Position numbers and translations under genes: made by a program. Below, piece after piece: positions 1 to 11,700 of a stretch of DNA of 64,000 nt (the first letter of the stretch is position 1; every line of letters starts with the position of its first letter). The notes under the pieces are model-generated. The model made no database searches and was not told where the DNA came from. It worked only from the letters and a program-made list of their open reading frames with translations. Origin of the DNA: Bolinopsis microptera (taxonomy: Eukaryota > Ctenophora > Tentaculata > Lobata > Bolinopsidae); NCBI RefSeq assembly GCF_026151205.1, contig NC_087073.1:5105001-5169000 (forward strand). The letters run 5' to 3'.

Positions 1-147
1 ATAGCAACTACACACTGTTACCATAGTAACTATACACTGCTACCATGGCTACTACACACTGTTACCATAGCAACTCGCCATAGCAACTACACACTGTTAC
101 CATAGCAACTACACACTGTTACCATAGTAACCACACACCGTTACCAG
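1..147. repeat. Minisatellite, about 22-23 bp unit
   Basis: Tandem copies of a unit built from GTTACCATAGCAACTACACA with small variants run from the window edge to about 147. The array is probably cut by the window start. No coding potential is seen. Confidence 0.85.
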
Positions 148-899
148 GAACGAGAGCGAGGGTCGACAAGGGGCTATTGCGATGCAATCTGGACAAGAGT
201 CCAGGCTGGCTCCCTTAGTTCCAACCTCTCGGTACTGGAAACGATATATTTTCTAATCCTGATCACCCATCTCTCCAAGATACAGTCATACAATAAAATT
301 ACAATCTCATCGTACTCACATCTCTTGAGTTAAGCGCAAAGCGTCACTATAGGACCTTCGCGATGCGAACCAGACACATAGTCTGGACTGGTACCTCAGA
401 CGCTAACGTGAAACTTACAGAGTATATAACAACTTACTCGGGCGTAAGGAGTCAATACGGAGCTATTGCGATGCAATCCAGGCAAGTGTCTGGACTGGCT
501 CCTAAAACTCCGAACGCTCGGGCGAGCGGCATGGCAACTCTGATTTTCTACAAATAATTATCCTACCAAACATACAGTACGCAAAACGAACGCAGATTTC
601 AATTCTGATATAGCGAAATAGCCGAAGTGCGCGGAGGCCGGGGGAGAGGGGCTAGCTCCGGCGCGCGCGCCGGGATAGCACCCCAACACGGCAACGCGCA
701 GCAGAGTAGTGGGGTCGGCCACACTACTGAATACACGAGAAGCCAACCCGGGATTTATTACCCGAACGGCTATATTGTCATGCGCAGTTGAAACCTGGGG
801 GCTCGCCGACCAGGTTCACCGGGTGGAAACTGAAGGCATATATGACCCCCATATCTGAAAGCAGGTTGGGGGCACTACGGAAAGCTTAGAAAGCTCCCG
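148..899. other. Gene-free stretch with degenerate short repeats
   Basis: No gene is recognised. Two related blocks (about 176-225 and 453-515) share GCTATTGCGATGCAATC followed by a 'ctggact/ggctcc' segment, so an old repeat family is likely. The stretch 600-760 is GC-rich with a GCGCGCGC core. Short open frames here look like chance. Confidence 0.5.
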
Positions 900-2170
900 T
901 CTCCTACTAACTACTAACTAACTGTGAGCGTGTTAAATCCTAGGGTTACACGAGACATTGTAGCCTGTGAGCGTGTAGACCACTCCTCTATCGTTGTTTT
1001 GAGTGTCCGATCCAAAACCAAATCCTAGGATACACGAGGCGTGGTAGCCTTTGAACGTGTAAAATCCTGGGGTTACACGAGACATGGTAGCCTGTGAGCG
1101 TGTAGTCCGCTCCTCTATCGTTGTTTTGAGTGTCTGATCCAAAACCAAATCCTAGGGTACAAGAGACGTGGAAGCCTGTGAGCGTGTTAGAGTCTGTTAA
1201 GTGTTAGAGTCCTAGGGTTACACGAGACGTGGTAGTCTGTGAGCGTGTTAAATCCTAAGGTTACATGAGACTTGGTAGCCTGTGAGTGTGTTAAATCCTG
1301 GGGTTACACGAGACGTGGTAGTCTATGAGCGTGTAGACCACTCCTCTATCGTTGTTTTGAGTGTCCGATCCAAAACCAAATCCTAGGATACACGAGGCGT
1401 GGTTGCCTTTGAACGTGTAAAATCCTGGGGTTACACGAGACATGGTAGCCTGTGAGCGTGTAGTCCGCTCCTCTATCGTTGTTTTGAGTGTCCGATCCAA
1501 AACCAAATCCTAGGGTACACGAGACGTGGAAGCCTGTGAGCGTGTTAGAGTCTGTTAAGTGTTAGAGTCCTAGGGTTACACGAGACGTGGTAGTCTGTGT
1601 GCGTGTTAAATCCTAAGGTTACATGAGACTTGGTAGCCTGTGAGCGTGTTAAATCCTGGGGTTACACGAGACGTGGTAGTCTATGAGCGTGTAGACCGCT
1701 CCTCTATCGTTGTTTTGAGTGTCCGATCCAAAACCAAATCCTATGATACACGAGGCGTGGTAGCCTGTGAACGTGTAAAATCCTGGGGTTACACGAGACA
1801 TGGTAGCCTGTGAGCGTGTAGACCGCTCCTCTATCGTTGTTTTGAGTGTCCGATCCAAAACCAAATCTTAGGGTACGAGACGTGGAAGCCTGTGAGCGTG
1901 TTAGAGTCTGTTAAGTGAGTCCTAGGGTAACACGAGACGGTGCTAAATCCTGGGGTTACACGACACATGGTAGCCTGTGAACGTGTCAAATCCTGGTGTT
2001 ACACGAGACATGGTAGCCTGGGAGCGTGTAGACCGCTCCTCTATCGTTGTTTTAAGTGTCCGATTCAAAACCAAATCCTGGGGTTACACGTCATGTGGGA
2101 GCCTGTGAGCGTGTTAGTTTCCTGCGGAAGATGTTATTTGCCTGTGGGAAAAGCGGTTATGCTGCCGTTC
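900..2170. repeat. Satellite array with 358-bp higher-order period
   Basis: The sequence repeats with a 358-bp period: equivalent points fall at 933, 1291 and 1649. Each period is made of shorter related monomers carrying 'ttacacgagac', 'ggtagcctgtgagcgtg' and 'ctcctctatcgttgttttg'. The copies are nearly identical, then degrade after about 1900. Open frames of 71 codons on the minus strand recur with the period and are by-products of the repeat, not genes. Confidence 0.9.
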
Positions 2171-2641
2171 TAAGGTTAGTAGAGGCTATTAGAGCCTTTC
2201 CTTGTTGTAGAGATGGCTAGTCCCTTCCTTTGCATAGGTTAGAAACACCCATGCACCTCCCGTTCGAGCCACCCACCCCACACCGCGTAGTGACATAAGT
2301 CACCATCAAGGTACTGGAAGCTGTATATCTGGAGAAAACTTTGATGCAATGAAAATTTTGAATATGTCCTACCGGTAGGACTATTAATAGGTTTGGCTCT
2401 GCACGACTTTCGGTTTTATTATTGAGATTGAAGTTATCAGTAGCAACATCATTTAATTCATATTAAATATGTTAAGTTTAATTTGTTTCATAAATGGTAA
2501 TAGTGTCCGAATAGCTCAGCACAATAAAAAGCATGCAGGTTATACAAGAGGCCTTGTTAGATTCCTAGTTGGGACCTGATTTGGCTGGATTTATTTATTT
2601 ATGATCAGTATTTTCAATAATAAACAAGTTTATTAACATCT

Positions 2642-2655
2642 CTACTTTCAGGAAG
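2642..2655 (+). promoter_or_regulatory. Splice acceptor 4 nt upstream of the WDR27 ATG
   Basis: The pyrimidine tract 'ctctactttcag' ends at 2651, followed by gaag and the ATG at 2656. The gene has no coding introns, so this site serves either a 5'-UTR intron or a trans-splice acceptor. The sequence alone does not decide between them. Confidence 0.6.
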
Positions 2656-5031
2656 ATGGACATAAAACAACTGGAAAGAAAATCATTGTCAGAATCAGGA
2701 AGTGACCAGAATATCATCAGCGTAAGCTCAGAGTATGTTGCTATTGCAGATGGATCAACAATTTCTGTGCAGTGTTTAGACGTTACAAAAAGGGAGCTAC
2801 AACTGATCGGACATACACATACAATAACCCAGTTGCACTTTTCAGCTTCAAATATCTTGCTCTCGACATCATCTGACTCGCTCCTCTCGTGGAATCTTTC
2901 TGAAGCTAGGGCTGCTATAAACGCTGGCAAGAAACCCCTTCCAGTTTATGTGGGAGTGGGATTGGGATCAGCTGCTTTCATTGCTACAATCACCAACATT
3001 ATCATCTTAGCAGTGAAGTGTGATATCATGATATTGGATACAGCTGCAGGAACCACACGGTTTCTCGAGGGCCATGCAGCAGATGTTGTGTACTGTCACA
3101 TGGTCAACTCAACTCGCATCATTACCTTATCCAGCGACAATTGCCTCAAAGTGTGGTGTCTGTTGGAGAAGCGAGCAATAACCCAATTCCAGCTACTCTC
3201 CTCAGCTCCCTTCACTTCTGCCTATTTTGATATTGACACCCTCTACCTTGGCTCAGCAGATGGTATGCTACATGTTTATGAGCCAAACAGTGGGACACGT
3301 CTTAAACGGATCAACGTGGAGAATTATCTCCCAAATTTAGACACATCACCATCGCCGGAAGGAGATGACAATGTTATATATGCTCAACCTCAGAGTAAGT
3401 TCCTCACACAGAACGAGTCTTATTCACCAGCCGATGGTAGTGTTGTTAACAACTCTGTTCTGGCTATCTTTAAAGTGGTTAACAAAAGTGATCAGACCAT
3501 GACGGAATGTATTTCCACGTTTGGGACTGATGCTCCTGTTCTGGAGATGAACATTGAAAACGTTTTAATCATCGTTTTGACAAGTGGAATTGTTCAGCTA
3601 AACAGCCTGTCTTTACAACTTTTAACCTCTATTTCCTTCCTGCACAACGCACCCTCCCTCCCATTCGCTTACTCGGTACAATGTTTTCTGCTCGCTTCCA
3701 ATCCTATTCTAGCATATGCTGACTTGTTCAACACCGAGCTGACAGTTCTAGAGCTAAGGAAGTTGTCCTCCAATCAGGAGAGTAATGTTTCAATGGTACA
3801 GAAATGTCTGTTGACTACCACAACTCCCTTACTAAATCTTTCCCAATGGAAGAAGCCTGTTGAAACTGCCCCTGTTATCAAAGGAACAGAGAAGAAAAAA
3901 TCAAAAGCAAAATCCTCCGGTTACACAGCTAAACCACGTCAGCAAATGTTCAAACCTGTTACCAATTCTAAAACCAAGAAAACCGAAGTGAAGAAGGCCC
4001 CAAAGAAAGACCCCTATGTGTACCCAAGCAGTGAGTGTAGACCCAAGTTTGAGAAAAACAAGTTATCAGTTTCAGACCGACTCTCTCCTGTGCAAGCACT
4101 CGCCTACTCCCGTGAATCAGATATGATAGCAGTGGGACTGGCGGACTACAGTGGAGTTGTGTTACGTTTACCCTCGGGTAGCAAGTCAGTCCCCTTGGTG
4201 GGACATAAGGGACCTCTCACATCAGTAAAGTGGAGTACTCTCGCAAGTCAGGTGATTACCACTGCTGCTGACAGGTCGTGCAAAGTGTGGGATGTTACCA
4301 GCGGGTACATGATCATTGATGTGAAGTACAGAGATGGGAACACTAAAAACTGCGAGAAAATAGAATTTAAAAAGGACACAGTGGGTGGGCACTTTTACTA
4401 CATTGACAAGTTTATACTGTTAGCACACTCAAACGAGTTGCTGCTGTACAAACACCATGTTGAGAAACCCAAGAACTCTAAGAGAGTACTGGGTCGTTAT
4501 CAGAACATTTGCACCAGCGCACTGTCCCACACTATCACCGCTCTGAGCTGCTGTAACTCCTTCTACTCTACCCTTGTGGTCTGCGGGCTCAGTGACAAAT
4601 CTATCTCTATCTACGACTACAACCAAGAGGTTGAAGCAATGAGGATCCCAGATGCGCACTCTCGCGCACCTCACCACGTGATGACAGTGGACGGTTCTAA
4701 GTACGTGCCCCACAGCTCTGAGACTCACAATCTGATCATGAGTTGCAGTGTACAGGACGATGTTAAACTGTGGGACGTTAGGACTGGACAGTGTGTTAAT
4801 TGCTTCAGTAAACCTAACAGAGTTGCCAGTGTCCCCAGTATATCCGCCTGTGTCAGGTACCTGGCCATACCTGGGGATGACCACGCAGTTCATTTGTTTG
4901 ATATCAGGGGGGGCGGGGCGGTGAGTAAGGTACAGACTGACAATGTTTTAACGACCGTGTTCAGTCCTAAGTATCCACAACTTGCTGTTGGCAGCACTGG
5001 TGGTGTGGTCACTTTCTACAATGATAGGTGA
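2656..5031 (+). CDS. WDR27: WDR27, WD40-repeat protein
   Basis: This is a single open frame of 791 codons; human WDR27 is about 830 aa. WD blades are visible in two groups. The N-terminal half has GHTHTITQLHFS near residue 50 and GHAADVVYCHM near 137. The C-terminal half has GHKGPLTSVKW near 517 followed by DRSCKVWDV, then VKLWDVRTG near 700 and VHLFDIRGG near 747. Between them is a basic Lys-rich linker (residues about 410-460) with SSGYTAKPRQQMFKP, which matches the linker of vertebrate WDR27. The segment HFYYIDKFILL is another family signature. The family is a poorly characterised scaffold; no enzymatic motif is seen. Vertebrate orthologues have many exons, this copy has none. The ATG follows a splice acceptor by 4 nt. 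OSCP1 lies downstream on the same strand. Confidence 0.93.
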   Translation: MDIKQLERKSLSESGSDQNIISVSSEYVAIADGSTISVQCLDVTKRELQLIGHTHTITQLHFSASNILLSTSSDSLLSWNLSEARAAINAGKKPLPVYVGVGLGSAAFIATITNIIILAVKCDIMILDTAAGTTRFLEGHAADVVYCHMVNSTRIITLSSDNCLKVWCLLEKRAITQFQLLSSAPFTSAYFDIDTLYLGSADGMLHVYEPNSGTRLKRINVENYLPNLDTSPSPEGDDNVIYAQPQSKFLTQNESYSPADGSVVNNSVLAIFKVVNKSDQTMTECISTFGTDAPVLEMNIENVLIIVLTSGIVQLNSLSLQLLTSISFLHNAPSLPFAYSVQCFLLASNPILAYADLFNTELTVLELRKLSSNQESNVSMVQKCLLTTTTPLLNLSQWKKPVETAPVIKGTEKKKSKAKSSGYTAKPRQQMFKPVTNSKTKKTEVKKAPKKDPYVYPSSECRPKFEKNKLSVSDRLSPVQALAYSRESDMIAVGLADYSGVVLRLPSGSKSVPLVGHKGPLTSVKWSTLASQVITTAADRSCKVWDVTSGYMIIDVKYRDGNTKNCEKIEFKKDTVGGHFYYIDKFILLAHSNELLLYKHHVEKPKNSKRVLGRYQNICTSALSHTITALSCCNSFYSTLVVCGLSDKSISIYDYNQEVEAMRIPDAHSRAPHHVMTVDGSKYVPHSSETHNLIMSCSVQDDVKLWDVRTGQCVNCFSKPNRVASVPSISACVRYLAIPGDDHAVHLFDIRGGGAVSKVQTDNVLTTVFSPKYPQLAVGSTGGVVTFYNDR

Positions 5032-5114
5032 GAAGGTTTTGCGAATGTTATATTATTACTATCAGGAACTGTTAGGACATTTTCATTTTTAGTTTAGTTG
5101 TGAAGTTAATTTGA

Positions 5115-5120
5115 AATAAA
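5115..5120 (+). terminator. Poly(A) signal of WDR27
   Basis: AATAAA lies 84 bp after the WDR27 stop codon, the expected place for its 3' end. Confidence 0.6.
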
Positions 5121-5716
5121 CCAATCAAATCCTAGAAAGATAATTTTAGTTTTTTTTGTTAGTTTTTAGGCAAATTAATCGATTATGCTAAAATTCCAAC
5201 TCTGATAAATAAAACATATTTTTCCGTCAGTATGTAAATTAATTAAACCCATAACCGTTTTACCCCCTCTAATATACTCTAATAAGACGAACAGCTTGAT
5301 TCTTCTCAGTAGTACATATTAATAACGTTGTGTACAGTGCTGTTAGTCGTACTAGACGAGAGTAGTTACTAGTCGTACCATAATCAGTTGAGGGTAATGA
5401 GACTTTTAAATTGTGTATTATATGGCAATGACTGTTGATTCTAATTATAGCATCTTAATTAACCAGGGTTTTGTAATTTGTTATACGGTTACATCAATCG
5501 AGTTCTTCATGCTGTTTTTTCGTTTAGACTTTTTAAATCCATCCTTGCTAACGTGTCTTACTTTAAAACTTCTGCTTTTGAGCTAAATTTGGATTTACGG
5601 TGTTTTAAACATGGATTGTCGGACTGTCTTGTGGCTTGTTTGTGATATCATAATGAAGCATATGAAACGATACATAATAATGACAATCAAGTATATTTCT
5701 CAGCTAAAAGTCCGTC
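5121..5716. other. WDR27-OSCP1 intergenic region
   Basis: AT-rich, without a recognisable gene. It ends in 'tatatttctcag' (AG at 5702-5703), a splice acceptor 13 nt before the OSCP1 ATG at 5717. Confidence 0.5.
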
Positions 5717-8700
5717 ATGTCACTAAAAACAATGCCAGTGCTGTTTTTCAACTTGGGGGGAGAGATGTTGTACATTCTAGACCAGAGATTACAAGCTCAG
5801 AAGATTTCCAGTGAGAAATGCTCGAAAGTAATCAACGACATTATAAGGACCATGATCGCTAGTTCTTTTGTTGAGGAACTCTTTAAACATCAGGTAATAT
5901 ACTTGCTAAAATAATGAGTAATATGTTACACATTTAACTGTTGTTAACTAACAGTACTGCAAGGTTATCAGTTATCACTTATCAGCTTGGTTCACCAGTT
6001 TAGTAATCAATACTTCTGAAGTTGTCTAGGGTTTGGGTCCGAAGCCCGAACACTGTCGTTCCACTGCAGTCATCATTTACTTACTTCTGAATCCGACTCA
6101 AAAACTAAAAAAATCGATAACTTAAAAAATCGATAACTTAATAACTTAATAACTCAATAACTTAATAACTCAATAACTTAAAAAGTAATAATTCAATATC
6201 AGGTGATATACAGCCGAAGAGCAATGCGAGCAGTATTCGACAGATTAGCACACTCCTCAATAATGCGGCTTAACGCCAACAGTATGGACAAGCTATTCGA
6301 CCTCATGACCATGGCTGTCAAATACCAGGTACTTGTTTAAATAACCTAGTGCTTTCAGAATACTTTATTTCTGCTCCAGGTTGGACTCCAGAGTGTGACC
6401 ACGATTGTTGCCAAACAAAATAATATAAGTAATAATTCCTGAGAGATGATCCTATGAATGTCCCTTTTCAAGCAGCTCAAAGCATATGGTACATCAGAAC
6501 GTTTAGCCAGCATATGGTAACAATTCAGACGCAGTATCACTTAAAATTGGCAATTTTCTACTGACATTTTTAGGAGCGCGCGATGTCGAATTTGTGATAA
6601 AAGTTTTCAGCGCTCACAACCAGTATAATGCTACTGCGCGCCGCGCAAAAGAATATCATACTTTTACGCAATAATAATGTTCTATTATACTATATATTGC
6701 AGATTAAATATTAATTTATATAATTTGGATAACAAAATTTGAATATACAGGTATCATTGTGCCAAAGACCACAAGAGATATTGTTTGCGACATTTAACCA
6801 CTTGGACGCCCTGATAAAGTACTCCGCAAACGACCCAGAACTGAACGCCAGAACGGTGGCCCTGTTCAAACAGTTTGTTGCTCAGTACTCACAACTCACA
6901 CCCGGACAGTTCCAACTCCTCAGAGCAACTCTTCTATCTTATTTCCAGGTGTGTTGTAATGTTTCTTTTCTGGTGGTTCACGGAAAGAATCTCCTCCATT
7001 TATGATACATAATATTACCAATTACCAGTTAAGTATAACTATAATCTGGGCTGCTGTTTATCACGAATGTTTTAAGTGCCATGTTTTTTTAATTTTATAA
7101 CTTATTGTACAGGATCAACATGTGAGAGTGTCTATATTTCTTAAAGATGGCCTACAGAACGATAAAGGACGATTTGTGCTGCCTCTTGTTGGGACCGTAC
7201 CACTGGGTATCGAGGTACACAAAATCTTATATATTTCCTCCAGAGTTCCGTCCTTTATTTATAATGTATCCCTAAATTATTGGATGACATTCATTACTTG
7301 GCTACCGATCCGGTATGCATCATACAAGCCCCACCAAGTAACTCATCTCTATCTTTCAGGTACCAGGAGCAATTAGAATACACAGGGACCCCGCGAGTAC
7401 AGTTAACTTCAAATGTTTGGGAACGTACCAGTCTTTCAACAAGATACCCTCGTTAGAGGTAGCAGGAATCAGGGCAACTAAACTGGGACTCAATATCTAC
7501 TCAACCAGCACTTCCAGTTCTAATAATAAACAGCAGAATGACAAAGCTGAGATAGTACCCCCTGTTGATAGTAAGGTTTGTAATTGTAACAACTTACACT
7601 GTCTATAATATGTTGATTGTAAAGGCTTGCTGTCGTGATAACTTATACCGTACAATGTACAAGTGAGGGATTGTGAGCTTGAACTCCTGACTATAGCTGC
7701 AGTATGATGATTGGCGATTAACTAGATATTCCCCACCAAAATACAGCTGTCATTTATTTGCCATTTTCCGTATAGACATAGACTTAGAAACTATCGAATT
7801 TCTCCAAGACTTGTGTAAACTCTCGTTGGACCCGCTTAAAGTCTGTACAGATTCAAGCAGATCAGTCCGTGGTGGACTGTGGAGTCAAGTCCGCCAATTA
7901 AATGCCGTAATATTCATTGCCTTATCGACTCAATAAGATAAGTTCTCAATAACAAAAACAATTAAATCACTAATCACATTATCGGACTCATAATATAGGG
8001 ATGAGAATATTGAGCAACACAACACTGTGAAAGTTCGGTCTGCACTATATAATTACACTATATAACTACAGAAATTCAAAGTAATAAGTAATATAATAGT
8101 AATAAGTAATAAGTAATGAGTAATAAAATTAATAAGTAATAAGCTGCTACACTAAAGAACCACTTTGAAGAGAAGTTCACTGCAAAACATACAGTTGAGC
8201 CTATTGACACTTTCTTTGATCAACCTAGTCCTCTCGCTGACCCTATTACTGCTATTGAAGTTGAGATAGCTGCTAAAGCTTTGAAGAATGGTAGAGCCAC
8301 TGGGCCTGATGATATCCCAAGTGAATTGATTAAGTATGCAAACAGAAGTGTATTTCAGAAATATGCAGACTGTATAAATACCGCATTTGAAACAAACACC
8401 ACCATAACATCTATTGGAAAAGGCAACATTACTCCACTCCAAAAGCCTAAGAAACCACTTGGTCCAGCAGCAAACATCAGACCTCTCACCCTCTCAAACT
8501 GCTCCAGAAAATTACTGTCAATGATTACCCTAAAACGTATCCAAGGCAAGCTAGATCAGTACACCGGTCCTACACAAAGTGCTTACAAGAGAGGTAGAAG
8601 TTGTGGCGATATAATTTGGCCTCAACGTATGCTAACCTCAGTGGTACTTAGAAAGCATTGGAGCTACCACAGAATGAGTATAGACATGTCAAGTGCCTTT

Positions 8701-11700
8701 GACACCATCAGCAGAGAAACAGTACTCAATGTTCTTGAAGATGCTGGCTGTACTAGTGATGAAATTAGGATGGTACGGCTCCTACTATCAAACACAGTGT
8801 TGAAAGTAAAAGTCAATAATACTGTATCAATTGAGTTCCAAAGCACAACTGGAGCATTTCAAGGAGATGCACTATCAGGTAATCTATTTACTGTTGTTGA
8901 AGCCGCTGCACTTATTCACCTCAGATCTGTACTCTCCCAAGTATCATCAACACCTTACCCAGTGAATCATCCAATCCCTAATCCTCCTATCTCAGAAGAA
9001 TTCATGCCACTCGAAACAGGATACTCTGATGATATTGACTTTAATAACACTGAACTTGCTCCACTCAAAGAAATGCTTCCTATCGCTAAAGATATATTCC
9101 AGCAGTGGGACCTTCATATCAATTCTTCCAAGACTGAATTTGTCCATTTTTATTTAGCAGATCCTAAACCCACTGTTAAACGCAAGGTGATTGTTGGAAA
9201 AGTGTATAGGGGTGATGAAGAGTGGCGCTCTAACAAAACTTTAGGATCGTTGATGTGCACTGTTAAGGATATCAAGAATCGAATATTCCTTGGTAATGTT
9301 GCCTTTAGTAAATTTCAGAAAGTTTGGATGAAGAGCAAGATTTCAGTCCAAAGGAAGATCAAAATCTACGAGGCACAAGTAGTCTCTATTCTACTCTACA
9401 ACTGCAACTCCTGGGCTGCACCACTAGCTTCGTTGAATGAACTTGATATTGCTCATCGCAAACACCTCCGAAGAATCCTCAACATCAGATGGCCTACTGG
9501 GGTTATTTCTAATGAGGCACTCTATGCTCGTTGTTATGTCACTCCCTTGTCTGTGAGAGTCTCTAAGTTTCGATGGAGAATGTTAGGACATATCTTAAGA
9601 GGACAGGAAGACTCACCAGCATACACCTCTATGTTATTTGCTATAAATTCTGATATTTTTATGGAAGGGAGACGGGGTAGACCATGTTTAAACTTATTAG
9701 ATGTTATTAGAAAAGACTTGACTAGTAGAAATCTTGATATTAGACTTAAGAATTTGACTGATTTCGAAGACCTTAGATTTTTAGCTTTAGATAGGGAGGA
9801 GTGGAAGAAGTTAGAAGATGGTTGATGTTTTTGTTTTCTTTTTTATGCGTTTTGATATCTATAAGGTGCCTAGGATGCTCTTTTAAAGAGATATTTCGTA
9901 CTTTGAAAGATTTACTACTACTACTACTATAATAAGTAATAAGTAATTGCGATGGAAAATGTTAACTTTTTTTATTAATTACAACCTTGACGCTCGACTG
10001 ACATGTCTTAAAGCTGAAGTTTTTAAATTATACTTTAGCTCAAAACATCTAAAAATCACAAAACAACAACCATTATGTAAAAACAACAGTCATCACACTC
10101 AAACTCAAAGAAACACAGAAATCCCAAATGTTTCTTTCGATCAGTCTTGGAGTTTATGAAGTCACTATTCATCGATGACGTGATTTGGAGTTGGGTTGGC
10201 ATCAAGGAAACAGCAAGGCAGTATTCTTTGGTATCTCTCCCTCAAAGCTGGCTTTCTCCAAACCAGTATAACCGGGTAGATGGCAGCGTAAATAAGAGGG
10301 AGGGTAAACTCCAAGAATCCCTGCAACATCCCAGTATAAACGTAATACTCGTCCGGATGATCCTGTTTGTTATAAAACACAGAATTACGGTTCATAATCA
10401 GGCATACTATCAAGATGAAGTAAGCCGTGCTGCAGATGAAGAAGAGAAGAGAGACCATGAGAACAGTGATGGTCACGTTACGAGCAGTGTTTGGGAGAAG
10501 TGGGCTGACCTCACTTTCTTGCAGTGTTCGTCTTAGATACTTGATCTGTATCAGCATACAGACCAATACAATGAGTGGGGGACCACGATGTACAAAACAG
10601 CTGCCAAAATTTCAAATCCAAGTAGGAGTGCAGGATTATATCCAAAAAAGTAGTTTCGCGCATAGTAAAAGTTACACCCTGACTAAAGAGCCACCATATG
10701 CCTACGATAGCAATGATTGTGTCGAGAAAGTGAAGACAGGTGACAACCATACAAATGACAAACACCGTCTTCTTGATCCAATTACTGTTCATTCTTCGGA
10801 AGGGATTGACAACGTTTACTGTAAAAGTTAAAGTCAGAGCTAGATTAAAAACTTTGGAACAGTTGATACCTGGAAGTGCAGTGGCCATGTAGTAAAACAA
10901 GCTCCTGAACAGTACCTCCACATCGCACACACCAGTGTAAGCCAGAATTCTGGTAACTGCCAGAACTATCTCTCCTTGAGCTTTGAGAATATCCGCCAGA
11001 GCTATCCCCATGAAATAGGTAGGTACCAACTTAGACCTATCTTTGTAGTAGTCTACAAAGAGAACCGTGTTTAGCACCAGGACTTACAAAGGAATGGTTA
11101 CTGGAGCTAGTTCAAAGAAGATTCCTTTAAAATACAGATACACTGCATGTTCATCTATAGGTGCATGAGTCTGAGCCGTATCCTTGTTCATTTCGTTCGC
11201 CTGATATTCATGTAAAAGTAATTAAACAAAAGTAAACCATTACTCCTGAAGAAGGTGGACTAACCCCAAAGTTTATTTCAAGTACAGCTTTTGGGAGCTT
11301 GATAAATTCCTAAATTTATATCATTGTAGAATAGCTAAACTTAATCCGCCAAAATTTAAGAAACTTTAAAATATTTCACCGCCTTAAAAACTCGATAAAC
11401 TATTTTTGGAAATAAATTATTTGCGGAAAATGTGAGACAGATGGCAGATGGAAGAATTATACTTTACAACCCAGCGACCGGACTATCATACCACGAATCT
11501 CTACTCAGCGCCAACATTCCTCAAGAACTGTGTTAGCACTTCCTCATTGTTCGCTTATTATAGGTTCCTGCTCTATATTTCAGTTTAGATTCGCAATATC
11601 ATCCGGTTCCTTCTTTAGCCTACTATAGTAGTACTACTACCTTTAACCTCATACAGTCTTACTGTATCGTCAATACATGTCTACACTTTACATGTAGCAG

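Noticed and set aside
2508-2535. tRNA-like A-box string 'gaatagctcagcac'
   Set aside because: No matching B box or cloverleaf could be found downstream.
11441-11536. 32-codon ORF MADGRIILYNPATGLSYHES in OSCP1 intron 5
   Set aside because: OSCP1 exons 5 and 6 join in phase without it. No family is recognised and it is short.
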